Assembly (NCBI GenBank): GCA_011947345.1
Contig: JAAVTG010000642.1
Location: 62,001 to 126,000, forward strand
DNA: 64,000 nt
DNA from: Phytophthora quininea
Taxonomy: Eukaryota; Oomycota; Peronosporomycetes; Peronosporales; Peronosporaceae
Direction of reading: 5' to 3'
This document shows positions 44,085 to 55,256 of the stretch, piece after piece. The translations under genes were made by a program, and so were the position numbers. The notes beneath the pieces are model-generated. The model was not told the DNA's origin. It made no database searches and saw only the letters and a program-made list of their open reading frames with translations. How positions within the stretch are numbered: position 1 is the first letter of the stretch; every line of letters begins with the position of its first letter.

Positions 44085-44573
44085 ATGGCGACGGACGGAA
44101 CTGCACTCGGCGTCGAAGCAGTCCTCGAAGGTTGGAGGCTGATGACGCTCTACAATGGGACGCCGCGCTCCACGCTCAAGCGACTGGAGGCTGGACCAGG
44201 AGACTCGGTGGTCGCGACGGGAGAAGGGATCCTCACCATTACGGAGAGAACGCTACGTCACGCGTTCCCGCACCTCATCCACGATGGTCACCGCGACAAG
44301 TGGTCTCCAATGGCACGCAAACTGTTGGGCCAGCAGCTCAAGTATCGCGGAAAGATGCGTTTTGGATGGGACGCGGAGGAGAGTCGGGTGACGAGCGTAG
44401 TGTTCAAGAGCGACCTGCTGAGTCCGATGCTGGAGCTGCTGGGCAATCTGGAGGATGCATCGAGCGTATTCGGCAATGCTCTTCAATGCTCTTCTCACTC
44501 CGGAGTTCGGGCTGGTCCCGGGCCGGGACCTGTCCGATATATACTGATGCGCCGGCTCAGAGAAAGAGGGTGA
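44085..44573 (+). pseudogene. bZIP-family C-terminal domain fragment B, 5'-truncated, inverted
   Basis: Only the C-terminal oomycete bZIP-associated domain remains: DGTALGVEAVLEGWRLMTLY, TLRHAFPHLIHDGHRDKWSP, MRFGWDAEESRVTSVVFKSD and LLGNLEDASSVFGNAL. The bZIP domain itself is absent, and the start lies only 17 bp from the start of gene A on the other strand. A 10-bp tandem duplication (44475-44484 and 44485-44494) shifts the frame near the end. Without it the frame would finish in the expected family C-terminus. It is best read as an inverted partial duplicate that has lost its DNA-binding part. Confidence 0.7.
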
Positions 44574-44881
44574 TCGTACGCCGCAACGATGTACTGCGGC
44601 ATGGACGACGAGTGTAGATTCTACTTTGTCCAGGAGTATTTGGCGGGCAACACGGATTTCCAGTAGAAAACGTTGTAGTTCAGCAAGGCAGGCTGTCTCC
44701 TCTATAACTAAATACACGTTTGCTTTTGTTGCTCTCGGTCTTGACTACATTTGGCGGTTCAAACTGGCGGATCAGTGAGCAGTGAAATCGTGCACTGCAA
44801 ACAAAACAGCGGAACGGAAAATCCGTCTGATCATTGCAGCGGAATGGCAGTACGCAGCCTTAGTACTAGTCGATAGCAGCG

Positions 44882-45821
44882 CTAACTTTCAAGCCTTTGG
44901 ATCTCTTCTGCTAGGTCATCTCGAGAGCATGCCCCCTTACTCAACACACTCGTCACTCGACGCTTACCAGAGTCCCATTCGAATCGCACCGTGAACGTCT
45001 GACCAAGTAACTTGGCTGCAATTGGCGACAAACTGAGTGTTTTGCTCTTGTGCAGGAGGTGGGAAACGCATTCCGGAGCGCGTTCTCGCTGATGGTGCAG
45101 ATCAACTTCGTGGTGGCTACCAGCGCGCTCTCGGACTAAGGTCCAGACTGACGAGCTCGATGCCAGGATCGCCAGTGTAGATGTACAGCAACTTCCACTT
45201 TTCAAGCAAAGCCATTACGCCGCGGGTAGTGCCGTCTGTGACGTCCGGGGTCATTGTTCGCTGCAGCAAGTCTTGCTGGATGTGGATTTCTTTCGGAGAA
45301 GTCGGCACTGTGGTAGATGAGATCGGCGAGGACTTGGCTCGTCCTGGACGAGCCGCCACGAATGCTTTGACTCCGTGACGGAAGACTTGGAAACACGTCA
45401 ATTGCAACGCCCCCAAAGTGTCGTGTTTCTTTCCGGACTGGCGGTCAGTGCTTGACGTTGCACTTTGAGTTTCTTCTTGCAGCTCCCGTACATGTTTTCT
45501 AGCTCTTGGATAACCTTGCGTTGCCTCTTCGTGTAGCGCGCTTGGTTCAAGCGATTGCGTTCTCGGATGCGCTTGATCTGGGCAGTGACCTTCTTCTTCT
45601 TCTTGCGGGGTGGAAGAGCGGTTGATAACGCTGGTGTTATCACCGACGAGTTTCAGCCGCTTTTGAACACCCTCGAACGTCGAGCCGCTGACAAACTCCG
45701 AAGGCAAACGTCTTGCGCGAAGAGGCAATATTTTGGTGATAACCGCGTCGCTGACTGCGTGGTAGTTGGGCGGGTGGCTAACGCTGGTGTCGGACGGCGA
45801 TCGTAATGTGTTGGTGACCAC
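44882..45821 (-). pseudogene. oomycete bZIP transcription factor C, degenerate
   Basis: The start is at 45821 (MVTNTLRSPSDTSVSHPPNY). After a frame change near 45605 the basic region KRIRERNRLNQARYTKRQRK appears, with the canonical Asn, followed by a zipper-like VIQELENMYGSCKKKLKVQ. The frame changes back near 45415 and the C-terminal domain follows (LLQRTMTPDVTDGTTRGVMA, KWKLLYIYTGD). It then breaks again near 45130-45060, where remnants such as SENALRNAFP and KLLGQTFTVRFEWDSGKRRV continue to a stop at 44882. Multiple separate lesions and a shortened C-terminus suggest true decay on top of possible sequence contraction. Confidence 0.65.
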
Positions 45822-46487
45822 CTACCTCGTAATCCAGCAAGCCCGATGACCACAATGGCGGTTCAGTTGTATGTGTAGTGCACATGATCCTCCTCAAAAG
45901 TGGAAGGAAAAGGGGACACACCGAACAGGAAGACTGCTTCTTGCAGCTCGTAATGCCACCACTAACAACCAGAAGCGAATTTATTGGCACGCACACATGA
46001 AATGTAAAATAAATCCAAGCTCAAATTCGCCAAGGACGCGCAGTTCTTAGGCTAACAAGCCTCGTACACTGCTGCCATTGCAAGCCACCCAGGCGCAACT
46101 TCGTCAACGACCAAAACTGTAGTCTGCACCGTGGCCCGGGCAGTCTTGGCATCCCAACTCCAACCTTATGAATGGGCTCTTGGACCTGCCCATTCATCCA
46201 TCTCTTCTTCTTCGTCCCTCCGTGTTTATCGTCCTCCTCTCGACCCTCCATCGCTTATTCTAATGATCTTCCAAGTGCTATCGTTTTTTCTTCTTCTTCG
46301 AGTTGAGCTTGTCTGCCATGCTCGCTCGCTCAGTTCGCTATCGTGTTCACCAGCCATTCCGTTTTCGTTTGCAGTTCCGTGTCCGCTTCACCGGGACAAT
46401 GTTACCGATCTTCAAATCAATAGCAACTCACAGGGGCAATTTGTGTGTGATGCAGCAAAGTACACCAACGTCAACCTGCGTGCCATC
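45822..46487. other. intergenic, no gene seen
   Basis: About 660 bases with pyrimidine-rich tracts (46200-46330). Short frames show no conserved features. Downstream flank of the first casein kinase gene. Confidence 0.4.
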
Positions 46488-47704
46488 TCAGTAGCGCTGT
46501 CGGCTGGCTTCGCCAAGAGCATCACGACTGGCTCCTGTTGCTACACGAGGTGCCGGATACCCTGCATCCAAATCGACTTGACGGTCGTCGCGGTAACCAG
46601 CGGAACGGTACGACTGCTGCGCCTGCAGCTGGGCGTCGCCCTGTGACGCGATCTGCTCTCCCTGGCGGGGATCAGCAGCTCGAGCATCACCGTTAGTGCT
46701 GCGTTCACGACGACCGCTGCGCAGGTTCAGCACCGTCCAGTCGAACATCGCGTCGAACTGGAAGCCCTTGCGGAAGAACAGCTCCTTGAACAGACGCTTC
46801 AGGTACGCGTAGTCCGGCTTGTCGTCGAAACGCAGCGCGCGGCAGTACTCGAAGTACGCGCGGAACTCGGCCGGGTAGCCCTTGCACAGCACCTCGATCG
46901 GCGTGTTCATCTTCTTCTCCATGATCTTCTCATACTTTTGCTTCTTCGTGTTCGCCTTCAGACCCTGCCACGGCAGACTGCCACGGATGAAGTACATGTA
47001 CACGTAGCCCAGCGACTCCAGATCATCGCGTCGACTCTGCTCAATACCCACGTGGGTGTTGATCGACGCGTAACGGGCTGTACCCGTCAGGTTCTTGTTC
47101 TCGCGATACGGAATGTGTTGGTGGGTCTTCGGGTCGCGGTATTTCTTGGCGAGACCAAAGTCAATCACGTGGACAATTTGGGCACGCTTGCCCAGTCCGA
47201 TCAAGAAGTTGTCGGGCTTGACATCTCTGTGGATGAAGTTCTTGGAGTGGCAGTACTCGATACGACACAGCAATTGGTCGGCGATCATGAGCACCGTCTT
47301 GAGCTGGAAGCGGCGACCGCAGTAGTTGAACAGATCTTCCAGGGACGGACCCAGCAGATCAATGACCATGACGTTGTACTCTCCCTCCACGCCAAACCAT
47401 CTGAGGCTGGGGACACCCACTGCAAATCAACACATCACGATAACATGAGCACTCGTCCAGCAGGCGTGTAACCCTTTCCTAAGCTCTGGACGTACAGCCT
47501 CCGTTGAGGATCTTGTAGATCTTGGACTCGTACAGCAGCTGTGGGTGCTTGGTCTTGACCGACTCGAGCTTGATGCCCACCTCCTCGCCCGACGTCATGT
47601 TGGTGCCCAGGTAAATGTCTCCGAAGGAGCCGCTGCCGATCTTGCGGCCCAGACGGAACTTCTTGCCGACGCGCAGCTCCAGCGCTCTCTCGTGCGCGGG
47701 ACAT
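46488..47704 (-). CDS. casein kinase 1 (delta/epsilon type), tandem copy 1
   Basis: Exons 47496-47704 and 46488-47419 flank a 76-nt intron. The complete Ser/Thr kinase includes glycine loop [17 protein letters not shown], Lys in [30 protein letters not shown], catalytic loop [23 protein letters not shown] in place of the usual DFG context, the CK1-specific [20 protein letters not shown], and the KHD-like region [19 protein letters not shown] Gln/Arg-rich tail of about 90 residues ends ASRQRY. Two bases are missing near 47684 (AGCGCTGG where copy 2 has AGCGCGCTGG), putting the ATG out of frame; otherwise it is intact. CK1 phosphorylates acidic or primed sites in signalling, vesicle traffic and clock-like pathways. 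Confidence 0.92.
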
Positions 47705-48458
47705 TGTTGGGTACTCTAGGAATGGCAGTCAATAAGGTTAGTGATTGGCTTGAGAAACAGCCTCCTTCCGGGGTAACCCCTGGCGGACGAACAGCTCTAC
47801 GGTGCCAAGACAGCGCTCAAGCACGGCACGAAGACGCACGTACTTACTTGCTCGAAGTAGAAGCGCGCTCTGGACTTGAGCAGGCAGGAGAGAAACAGCG
47901 GCAAGTCTCAAGCCAGCGAAGGGGGCCAAGCGCGATAGACAATCCAAGAGAAAACAAGATGGGTACAAATAGGGTACATTTCATTCGACCGATCGTGCCC
48001 ATGCGCAAATGGACGAGCAGCTCACGAGTCCCGGCAGCAGCTTTGCCCACCGAGAAGGACGTTGCTGCTGCCTATCTGCTATCGACCATGTTTTCGTGTC
48101 TGTTCCATCCCCCGACGGCACAACCGTCTTCAAAGAAAAAGTAAGTGTCCGTCTCTGTGTAGTGTATTCCGACGTCCAAACGTCTACCATCCAAGTCCTC
48201 TTCTCAACTGCAGCACCGCACTAGGAGACTCTCCTAAAGCGCTGCGCCTGCCGAGCCGACAAAGTCTCTGGTTCCTTCCTCTGTCGTGCATTCCCGTGTG
48301 CATCCAGCGGCCGCCGCGCATTCCGTCGTCCTCAAATTCAATCAATTCATGGTATTCTGCACAAGTGTTATCGGATCATGCGTGGCGCCGCGCATTACGC
48401 CTCCGCCTACAAGACTTCGTAGGACACCGCGAAGCAAACAGCTCGCCAGCTCGCCGCC
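47705..48458. other. intergenic between tandem casein kinase genes, no gene seen
   Basis: About 750 bases including the promoter of copy 1. No supported frame, and no repeat of the kinase sequence apart from the coding copies. Confidence 0.4.
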
Positions 48459-49745
48459 TCAGTAGCGCTGCCGGCTGACCGGCCTCGCCTCTCCGCCAGC
48501 AACATCGCGGCTTCCCGTCGCCACGCGAGGAGCTGCGTAGCCAGCATCGCGACTCACTTGACGGTCGTCGCGGTAACCAGCGGAACGGTACGACTGCTGC
48601 GCCTGCAGCTGGGCATCGCCCTCCTTCGCCTCGTCACGAACAAACACACGGCCCTGCGACGCGATCTGACCACGGCCAGAGTCCTGACGAGGGTCAGCAG
48701 CGCGAGCGCTGCGCTCGCCCTCGCCGCTCGTGCCGCGTTCACGACGACCGCTGCGCAGGTTCAGCACCGTCCAGTCGAACATCGCGTCGAACTGGAAGCC
48801 CTTGCGGAAGAACAGCTCCTTGAACAGACGCTTCAGGTACGCGTAGTCCGGCTTGTCGTCGAAACGCAGCGCGCGGCAGTACTCGAAGTACGCGCGGAAC
48901 TCGGCCGGGTAACCCTTGCACAGCACCTCGATCGGCGTGTTCATCTTCTTCTCCATGATCTTCTCGTACTTTTGCTTCTTCGTGTTCGCCTTCAGACCCT
49001 GCCACGGCAGACTGCCACGGATGAAGTACATGTACACGTAGCCCAGCGACTCCAGATCATCGCGTCGACTCTGCTCAATACCCACGTGTGTTGATCGACG
49101 CGTAACGGGCTGTACCCGTCAGGTTCTTGTTCTCGCGATACGGAATGTGTTGGTGGGTCTTCGGGTCGCGGTATTTCTTGGCGAGACCAAAGTCAATCAC
49201 GTGGATGATCTGGGCACGCTTGCCCAGTCCGATCAAGAAGTTGTCGGGCTTGACATCTCTGTGGATGAAGTTCTTGGAGTGGCAGTACTCGAGCCGACAC
49301 AGCAGCTGGTCGGCGATCATGAGCACCGTCTTGAGCTGGAAGCGGCGGCCGCAGTAGTTGAACAGATCTTCCAGGGACGGACCCATCAGGTCGATGACCA
49401 TGACGTTGTACTCTCCTCCACGCCGAACCACTTTAGCGCCGGAATGCCCACTGCCGAAAAAGAACAACCCGGACAACACAGTCAGTATGGAGGGGCTCTT
49501 TACTTGCTAGCAAACAGTAGGAAGCCGCCACGTACGTCCGCCATTGAGGATCTTGTAGATCTTGGACTCGTACAGCAGCTGCGGGTGCTTGCTTTGACCG
49601 ACTCGAGCTTGATGCCCACCTCCTCGCCCGACGTCATGTTGGTACCCACGTACACGTCGCCGAAGGAGCCGCTGCCGATCTTGCGGCCCAGACGGAACTT
49701 CTTGCCGACGCGCAGCTCCAGCGCGCTCTCTCGGTGGTGGGACAT
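48459..49745 (-). CDS. casein kinase 1, tandem copy 2, three frame breaks
   Basis: The ATG at 49745 ([20 protein letters not shown]) is in frame here. Exons are 49536-49745 and 48459-49450, around an 85-nt intron at the same position as in copy 1. The kinase core is near identical to copy 1. The C-terminal tail is longer, with an inserted [20 protein letters not shown] segment. Frame breaks relative to copy 1 are one base near 49593 (GCTTGCTTTG), one near 49418 (GTGGAGGAGAG) and two near 49088 (CCACGTGTG). If real this copy is a pseudogene; otherwise it is a recently duplicated kinase with a diverged tail. Promoter regions of the two copies are not similar by eye. Confidence 0.85.
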
Positions 49746-50563
49746 CTCTGCTGGCTGTGTGGGGGCGGAGGAAGAAGGAGGGGTTATCCGAGCGGCGGCG
49801 AGCGAGGCTAAAGGGCGAACTTGCTCTCCCGGCTTTTTGGCGAATGACGGCTGGGCTCCGGGAACAGACGTCAGTCGTGCGTTACAATTGGTTGAAATCA
49901 GCGAGACGGTTCGCACCGCAGCTTATCTATGGGCACCTGCGGATTTCGAGCGGTTGTCTCGTGCCCAAGCACGACACAGACGACTGACCACTGCAGACAC
50001 ACTGCCGAGTGCGCTACAATTTGCCCCGTGCGCATACGCGCAGGCCAGGTTCCGCTAGAAGAAGCTCGCCGCTATTTTTAGCGAATCACCAGCTGTCAAA
50101 CACGTGAGCCTCAACGATTGGCAGAAAGGGTACCGGTCCGTTTAGGTACGAATGGCTATCTCGAAAGAAAAAATGTTTTTGTAGCTGACATTTATTTTCC
50201 TGGGGGTTTGTCCTACAAGTACGGGCGTTTATCCTAGCGCTATCTGTATGCAAAACTCAAGGAAACGGATTTCCGCTTAGAAATGTATTCTTCTAGGATA
50301 ACTTTTCCTGGAAAAGTAACCAATTTAGAAAATACTACTTCGTCCCCAAAACAGTTGCACGAACGTGCTTTCTATTCGCCAAAACAACATACCAGCGCCT
50401 CTAATTGATAGAAGTAAAAACACTATGAGCTGCGCATTTCAACGGTGTGCCGAGCGTCACCACAGCTGCCAAATTGACCCCAACAAGCCAAACGAGTGGT
50501 GACGAGGAGGTCAAGCATTCTGCGTGCGACGGCTCATTAACGATTTCGCCCCGCCCCGTGAAG
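49746..50563. other. upstream of casein kinase copy 2; no gene seen
   Basis: Contains the promoter of casein kinase copy 2 and an AT-rich stretch (50160-50420) that may be the end of the Tc1-type element that follows. No protein is supported. Confidence 0.4.
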
Positions 50564-51113
50564 ATGAACCGCTACAACACCAGAAACCTTACCAACAGCG
50601 ACCGCGAGCGCGTCGTGTCTGCCACTCTCACCCTCTCGGAGCATGGTACCCCTGCACGCGGGCGCTGGCGCAGGCTCTGGGTGCAGGCGAATTTGACGTC
50701 GATCCAAGCACAACTGGCCCCGGACGACAGACAAGAACGCCAAGATCTCCGTGCAAAAAGACAATGCATCGCCGCACATACCAGCTGACGACCCACGCTT
50801 TTGTGCTGCTGTAGCTGACACTGGACACTCCATTGGTCTTCGCTTCCAGCCGCCGAACAGCCCCGATTTCAATGTGTTGGACTTGGGGCTGTTCACGGCG
50901 ATTTGCTGGGCAGCAACAGCATCCTGCTAGAGATGTGGACCAGTCCATAGAGGCGTACTGGAATCTTCCGCCAACAACGATTAACGCTGCATTTTGTCAC
51001 TGCAGGGCACAATGGACAAGTGCATTCAAGGGCGTGGCAGAAATGCGTTTAAATCCGTTCCCATGGACAAAGCTCGACTAGAGAAGGAGGGACGACTTCC
51101 CTTGAGCATTTGA
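50564..51113 (+). pseudogene. Tc1/IS630-type transposase, internally deleted remnant
   Basis: The N-terminal part (MNRYNTRNLTNSDRERVV, from 50564) resembles the start of oomycete Tc1-like transposases. It is followed with little spacing by the end of the catalytic domain: KISVQKDNASPHIP (50742) and FQPPNSPDFNVLDLGLF (about 50840-50890), which hold the second and third catalytic acids. The helix-turn-helix remainder and first catalytic Asp (about 200 residues) are missing. A frame break and a stop occur near 50927. The C-terminus DKARLEKEGRLPLSI ends at 51113. It is a deletion derivative that could move only with help from a complete copy. Confidence 0.65.
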
Positions 51114-52644
51114 TGCTCTGGCGGAGCTCTTGAGGCCCTGTCTTTATCTTAGATATTTGACAGTATAGTGAAAGCAACTAAAAAACTTGAGCGAAGCTGA
51201 TCCGTGCAGTTGTTTTAGGACGGAGTAGTAAAATGAACATACGCAAAAATGACTGTGTATGCACCAAATGGATTACATAATTAGCTTGGTCTAACCTACG
51301 ATTTATGTTTCATTCAATGTCGGGTGATCCGTCGTCAACAACTCATGTACTCGTTTTAGTTAGACACTAGATCGATGACATGGCGCTTTATATCCAAATA
51401 TTTGTCAGTGACACAAGAATACTAGTGCCCCAGAGATGCCGCGTGCGAGTTGCTGCAAGCAATACAGACTCCAAGCTCGACACCGGATCCCAGCACTGAC
51501 GAAGGGCCAGATGACGCAGTGCAGACACGCTCCAGCCTGTCCGAGCTGCGATGGACCCAATTTACAATCTGCCCGCTGTGTATGTGAATGTAGCTCGACC
51601 GAACGACGTTGGAGGCGGTTATCACTAAGTCCGCCGAGGGCAATGCGCAGACATGCATCGAAAACATGATGGAGTGCGTGCACATGATGAAGGAGCTACG
51701 GAAAAGGGCTGCTCTTACCTTAGCAACAAGGACCTCGTGAGCTCTGTGTGTTCTAAAATCGCGGCCGGGATGATGACGTGGAACACAAAGAGGTTTTGCC
51801 GCACGTGAGATAACCACCACTAGAAGAAGCCCATGTACGGCCCCACTCCGAGCAGCAGTGACAAGTAGCATGTCCCTGTGGTCGATGTTATGCCTCGAAA
51901 CACCAAGGGCTCCATCGACGCCTTCCAGACTGCCATCATATGCACTGATGTAGGCACGTTTGTGCTATCGAACTGAAACGTCATTGACGATCTCTTCATC
52001 GCGTCACGACACCGCTTTGATGTCCAAGCGTTTGTCGATAACGATGATCTGTCCGCGCATCTGTCAGCAGAGCATCGAACAGTTCCAAGCAGTCCATGTA
52101 CTGATTTGTCCAATGGACTCCAAGTGTATCCACATCAAGTTCGTGTTGATGGATGTGCACAATATATTCCTCGGGAGCGTGAATACCTCCTCCGCGAGCT
52201 TTGAAAGAAACTCAAGCACTCTGGCAGCGATAAAACAGTGTGGTGACAGAGAAAATCGCTCAAAATGTGGACATTACTCCATCAGGTTCTCCTCGCGCAG
52301 CAACATACTTTTTTCGTCCGCCTGCAAATGCCATACCAACAAATTAACCATCGCAAACAGTTTCCAGTGTTCATCATCATCACAGCGCAAGTGCGTCTAT
52401 GCGTGAAGAAAATCGTCAACTCGAACAAATCAAACAATTTCAAGGAAAAGAAATGGCAATCTCACACCTCAGCGGCGCCCACGATCGGATGAATGATCAC
52501 AAAGATACCAATGCTCTGAATAGAAGCAAAAGGAAGTAAAATCGCGTTGGCTCTTCGGCTCGCTCATCATTACATCGCCCTTCAATGGCCCTAGCCAGTT
52601 ATTGCTACACACGGCATTAGATTACCGTAATTCGCGATTATATA
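51114..52644. other. 1.5-kb region with coding-like fragments only
   Basis: No complete gene is supported. A plus-strand frame at about 51605-51720 reads KSAEGNAQTCIENMMECVHM, and minus-strand pieces read SIQSIGIFVIIHPIVGAAE (about 52470-52530) and ADEKSMLLREENLME (about 52277-52325), the latter after a possible acceptor. The minus-strand pieces suggest fragments of a membrane transport protein, but the pieces do not join and I cannot name them. The stretch may be decayed genes or transposon debris. Confidence 0.35.
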
Positions 52645-52668
52645 CCGTAATCTAGATATCCTAGAGCG
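52645..52668 (+). repeat. left terminal inverted repeat of pogo-like copy D
   Basis: Begins CCGTAATCTAGATATCC and ends TAGAGCG, preceded by TA. Confidence 0.87.
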
Positions 52669-52747
52669 CACCCCAAGAACATTGAAGTCGTCCAGTTGAA
52701 AATGTGCACGAGATGTACAGGAGCAAAATGTCTTGTCTATTACGACG

Positions 52748-54282
52748 TTAATCTCTATCCTCCCTAAGCGTGTCAATATCGCGATCTTCGTCGATAACTG
52801 CGTCTTCCAAATCAATTTCCGTCATTAGCTCCAAGAGCGACTCCCACTGCACCTCGAAATTGTCACCAGAATTGTTGCATTGACCGTCAAAAGCCTCAGC
52901 ACTGTGTGTAATTTGCGCTTTCACAAATCCACTCGAAATGGTCTTTTTGACAGGGAATTCCACGCCGTCTTGGTCCAATCGATTAAATCACTGCGAGGAG
53001 GTGGCTGGAGCTTAAACGGGTTACTGGGAACGTGAGTTTGTAGTTGATGTAGCATTTGCTGTACCCAATTTCCTCGCAGTTGATCCTTGAGGGGTTTATT
53101 TCAGGATATATCGGCCGGTTGGCAAGCTGATGTATATCCTCGCGGAATGCGCATTAACTCCACGTTTAGCAGACGTGCCATAATGCATACATCCTCCCGC
53201 CAATGCCCCGAAAATCGTCCAGCAAAAGTAATACAGGCTCATACATATTAGCCCTCTCGCGAAAATGATACAGCAAAACTGATTTGTCAGCTCACTATTC
53301 CAACAACCTGCGCGATTTCCAAAAATCTGAACCCCGTTTTGCAACGGCGATAAATCCGCCCACAATTTACGGCCGAATCCATGCTGGAAAGCAGATTTGA
53401 ATAGCGCCCGGTCAGCATCTTCAGAAGGTTTTGTTTTGAAAACCACGAAAGGTTCGTACTTGATGCCGCTACTGTCACCAAGTAACATCGCAGTCATTCG
53501 CTCTTTGCTTTTCCAGCTTTTCATCCAGACAGTTTTCTGACCTGTACTACACACTGTTGTCACAGGGAGATACTCGTAGTTGACAGCTACAAACATTATT
53601 AAAATGTGTTAGCATTTATTGAAAAACAACAAATAATATCATTTTATCAACTCGCCAGTTTGATCAGCGTTGAAAACTGTATTAACACCAAGTTCACGCA
53701 TCCGCGCTTGCACCTCTGCGCCGAAAACTGCTGCTGCTTCATCTGCGTTGTCGAGGGAATGCTGGCCTTGGCGCGTCCTGCGTCGAATGGAGTATTTGTG
53801 GCGCTTCAAAACGACGAAAGCCACGTGTGCGAGGCTTGAAACCAGTCTGATGGCCCACCTGTAGCTAGAAAAACTCGGACGCTTTCAAGCGGACCATCAG
53901 CCCGGTTACAGGCGCTCCATCAGCTCGCAGAGAATCGATCCAACGCACGAGATGCTCTTCCACGTCCTCGCTAAGCGTCTTTCCCATGCCAAGCACGCGG
54001 TGGTTGAGGTGCGCCCTTGGCCAGCAACACATTTTTCGCGAATGAATTTCTTTGCTTAAGCCAAGCGTAAATTCTGCGCCCTTTAATTTTTTTGTCATCA
54101 CTTCTGGAGAGAACAAAGAGGAAAAAGTGTTGAACAGTGGCGTGCATGATGCCACCATCCTCGTAAAGGCGATAACATCGCTTTTAAAGCGATACGATAG
54201 TGCAAACCGCTGAAATAGCTTTGGCCCTTTGCCTTGCCTTTGTGCGCGTTCGGCCTTGGGCTTGGTCTGGCGGTCGTGGCAT
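52748..54282 (-). pseudogene. pogo-like DDE_1 transposase, copy D, broken
   Basis: Starts at about 54282 (MPRPPDQAQGRTRTKARQRA). The DNA-binding part includes LSEDVEEHLVRWIDSLRADG and VVLKRHKYSIRRRTRQGQHS. NADQTG (about 53650) is followed by an intron-like A/T-rich gap and VNYEYLPVTTVCSTGQKTVW. The second catalytic region near 53215 reads out of frame, and the CQPADIS-like region (about 53110-53120) is also off frame. The C-terminus is Asp/Glu-rich to 52748. The intron donor reads GCGAGT, differing from copy A. Several frame breaks make it inactive as read. Confidence 0.78.
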
Positions 54283-54428
54283 GGCGCACGCCGCGCCGTC
54301 TTGAAACAACTGGTTTAGCTGCTCGAGTGTCCTGGTTCTGCAGGTGTGCTCAAGGACATCTCGTGGGATCAGCTGGTTAGCAGCTCTATGTGATTGGCTA
54401 GCGATAGGTGTGTCTTAGGAGAAAAGTA

Positions 54429-54452
54429 CGCTCTACGATATCTAGATTACGG
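54429..54452 (-). repeat. right terminal inverted repeat of pogo-like copy D
   Basis: Inverse of 52645-52668 with one mismatch, followed by TC rather than TA. Confidence 0.85.
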
Positions 54453-54738
54453 TCCCCAATTTTCGTTTTGGCTGGACCGCTCCTGAAATACCAATTACTG
54501 TTTTTGGTTCGCTCATTTCTGCGAAGACTGGGCGCAGCTGCGATTCTCGACCAAATATGGTTGATTGTCGACGTCGACGACCCGAGTGCATTTCGCTGAC
54601 CAAAATCATCGAATGGGCCGTCGCGGGTCGTCTCGAAGCAATAAGGCCCACCGCTCTCCTGGCTGCTACACCAGTTGCAGCGCCTCTGCTACCTCTCTCG
54701 CTTGAAGCCCCGGTCTGGAGCGATGTCCAGCGCCTCTT

Positions 54739-55152
54739 TTGAATCAAGCCCCGTTAGAAAACTCGCAGATGACTCTCCTCAACGGTGATTCTGTTGGAGA
54801 AGGCAGCATCATGCCAAACAACTCAACGCCAACACTATCACAGACGAATGCAAACGTCGATGTAGCTCTATTGACCAAGCCCCCTCCCCTCCAGGCTTTG
54901 CGACAGGCTCGTGTAGCTACTTCAGTCAGTCATTTCTCTCAGTGGAGACAATCGCATCCCAGACTAGGTGGATGTTTCAAGGGCATGGGCGATTTTCAGG
55001 GAGGTGATGCTGCTTCTTTGTCTGCTCCGTCTTCTGCACAGCCGGCAGCTAATACGAAAGCAAAGAAAAAGAGGAGAAAGCGCTCTGCCAACTACGCAAA
55101 AGGGGAGCTGGCTACACGCATCATGAAGTGTCTTATTTGCCTAAGATTTTGA
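54739..55152 (+). CDS. hypothetical protein, basic Lys/Arg-rich end
   Basis: A 137-residue open frame starting MNQAPLENSQMTLLNGDSVG. The first 90 residues are Ser/Asn/Thr-rich and disordered. Residues about 105-122 are strongly basic (KAKKKRRKRSANYAKGE), and the end is hydrophobic (MKCLICLRF). No family is recognised. It may be the start of a transposon-related or DNA-binding protein, because the next stretch on the same strand continues with similar codon style out of frame. Real expression is uncertain. Confidence 0.35.
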   Translation: MNQAPLENSQMTLLNGDSVGEGSIMPNNSTPTLSQTNANVDVALLTKPPPLQALRQARVATSVSHFSQWRQSHPRLGGCFKGMGDFQGGDAASLSAPSSAQPAANTKAKKKRRKRSANYAKGELATRIMKCLICLRF

Positions 55153-55256
55153 AGACAGGATTACCGATTGCCGCAGACGATTGGAAGGCGGTCGCGCGAC
55201 TTCATAATTCAGCGTGGGGTGTTGGTCGTACGGTATCGAATCTACGTCTTAAGTTC

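Larger units (their letters stand above)
52645..54452 (-). mobile_element. pogo-like DNA transposon, copy D
   Basis: Inverted repeats 52645-52668 and 54429-54452 differ at one base. TA precedes the left end, and TC stands where TA is expected at the right. The internal end CTAGAGCGCACCCC is shared with copy A (TTAGAGCGCACCC), placing A and D in one subfamily. The transposase is on the minus strand. At 1.8 kb it is close to the basic size of the family. Confidence 0.83.
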
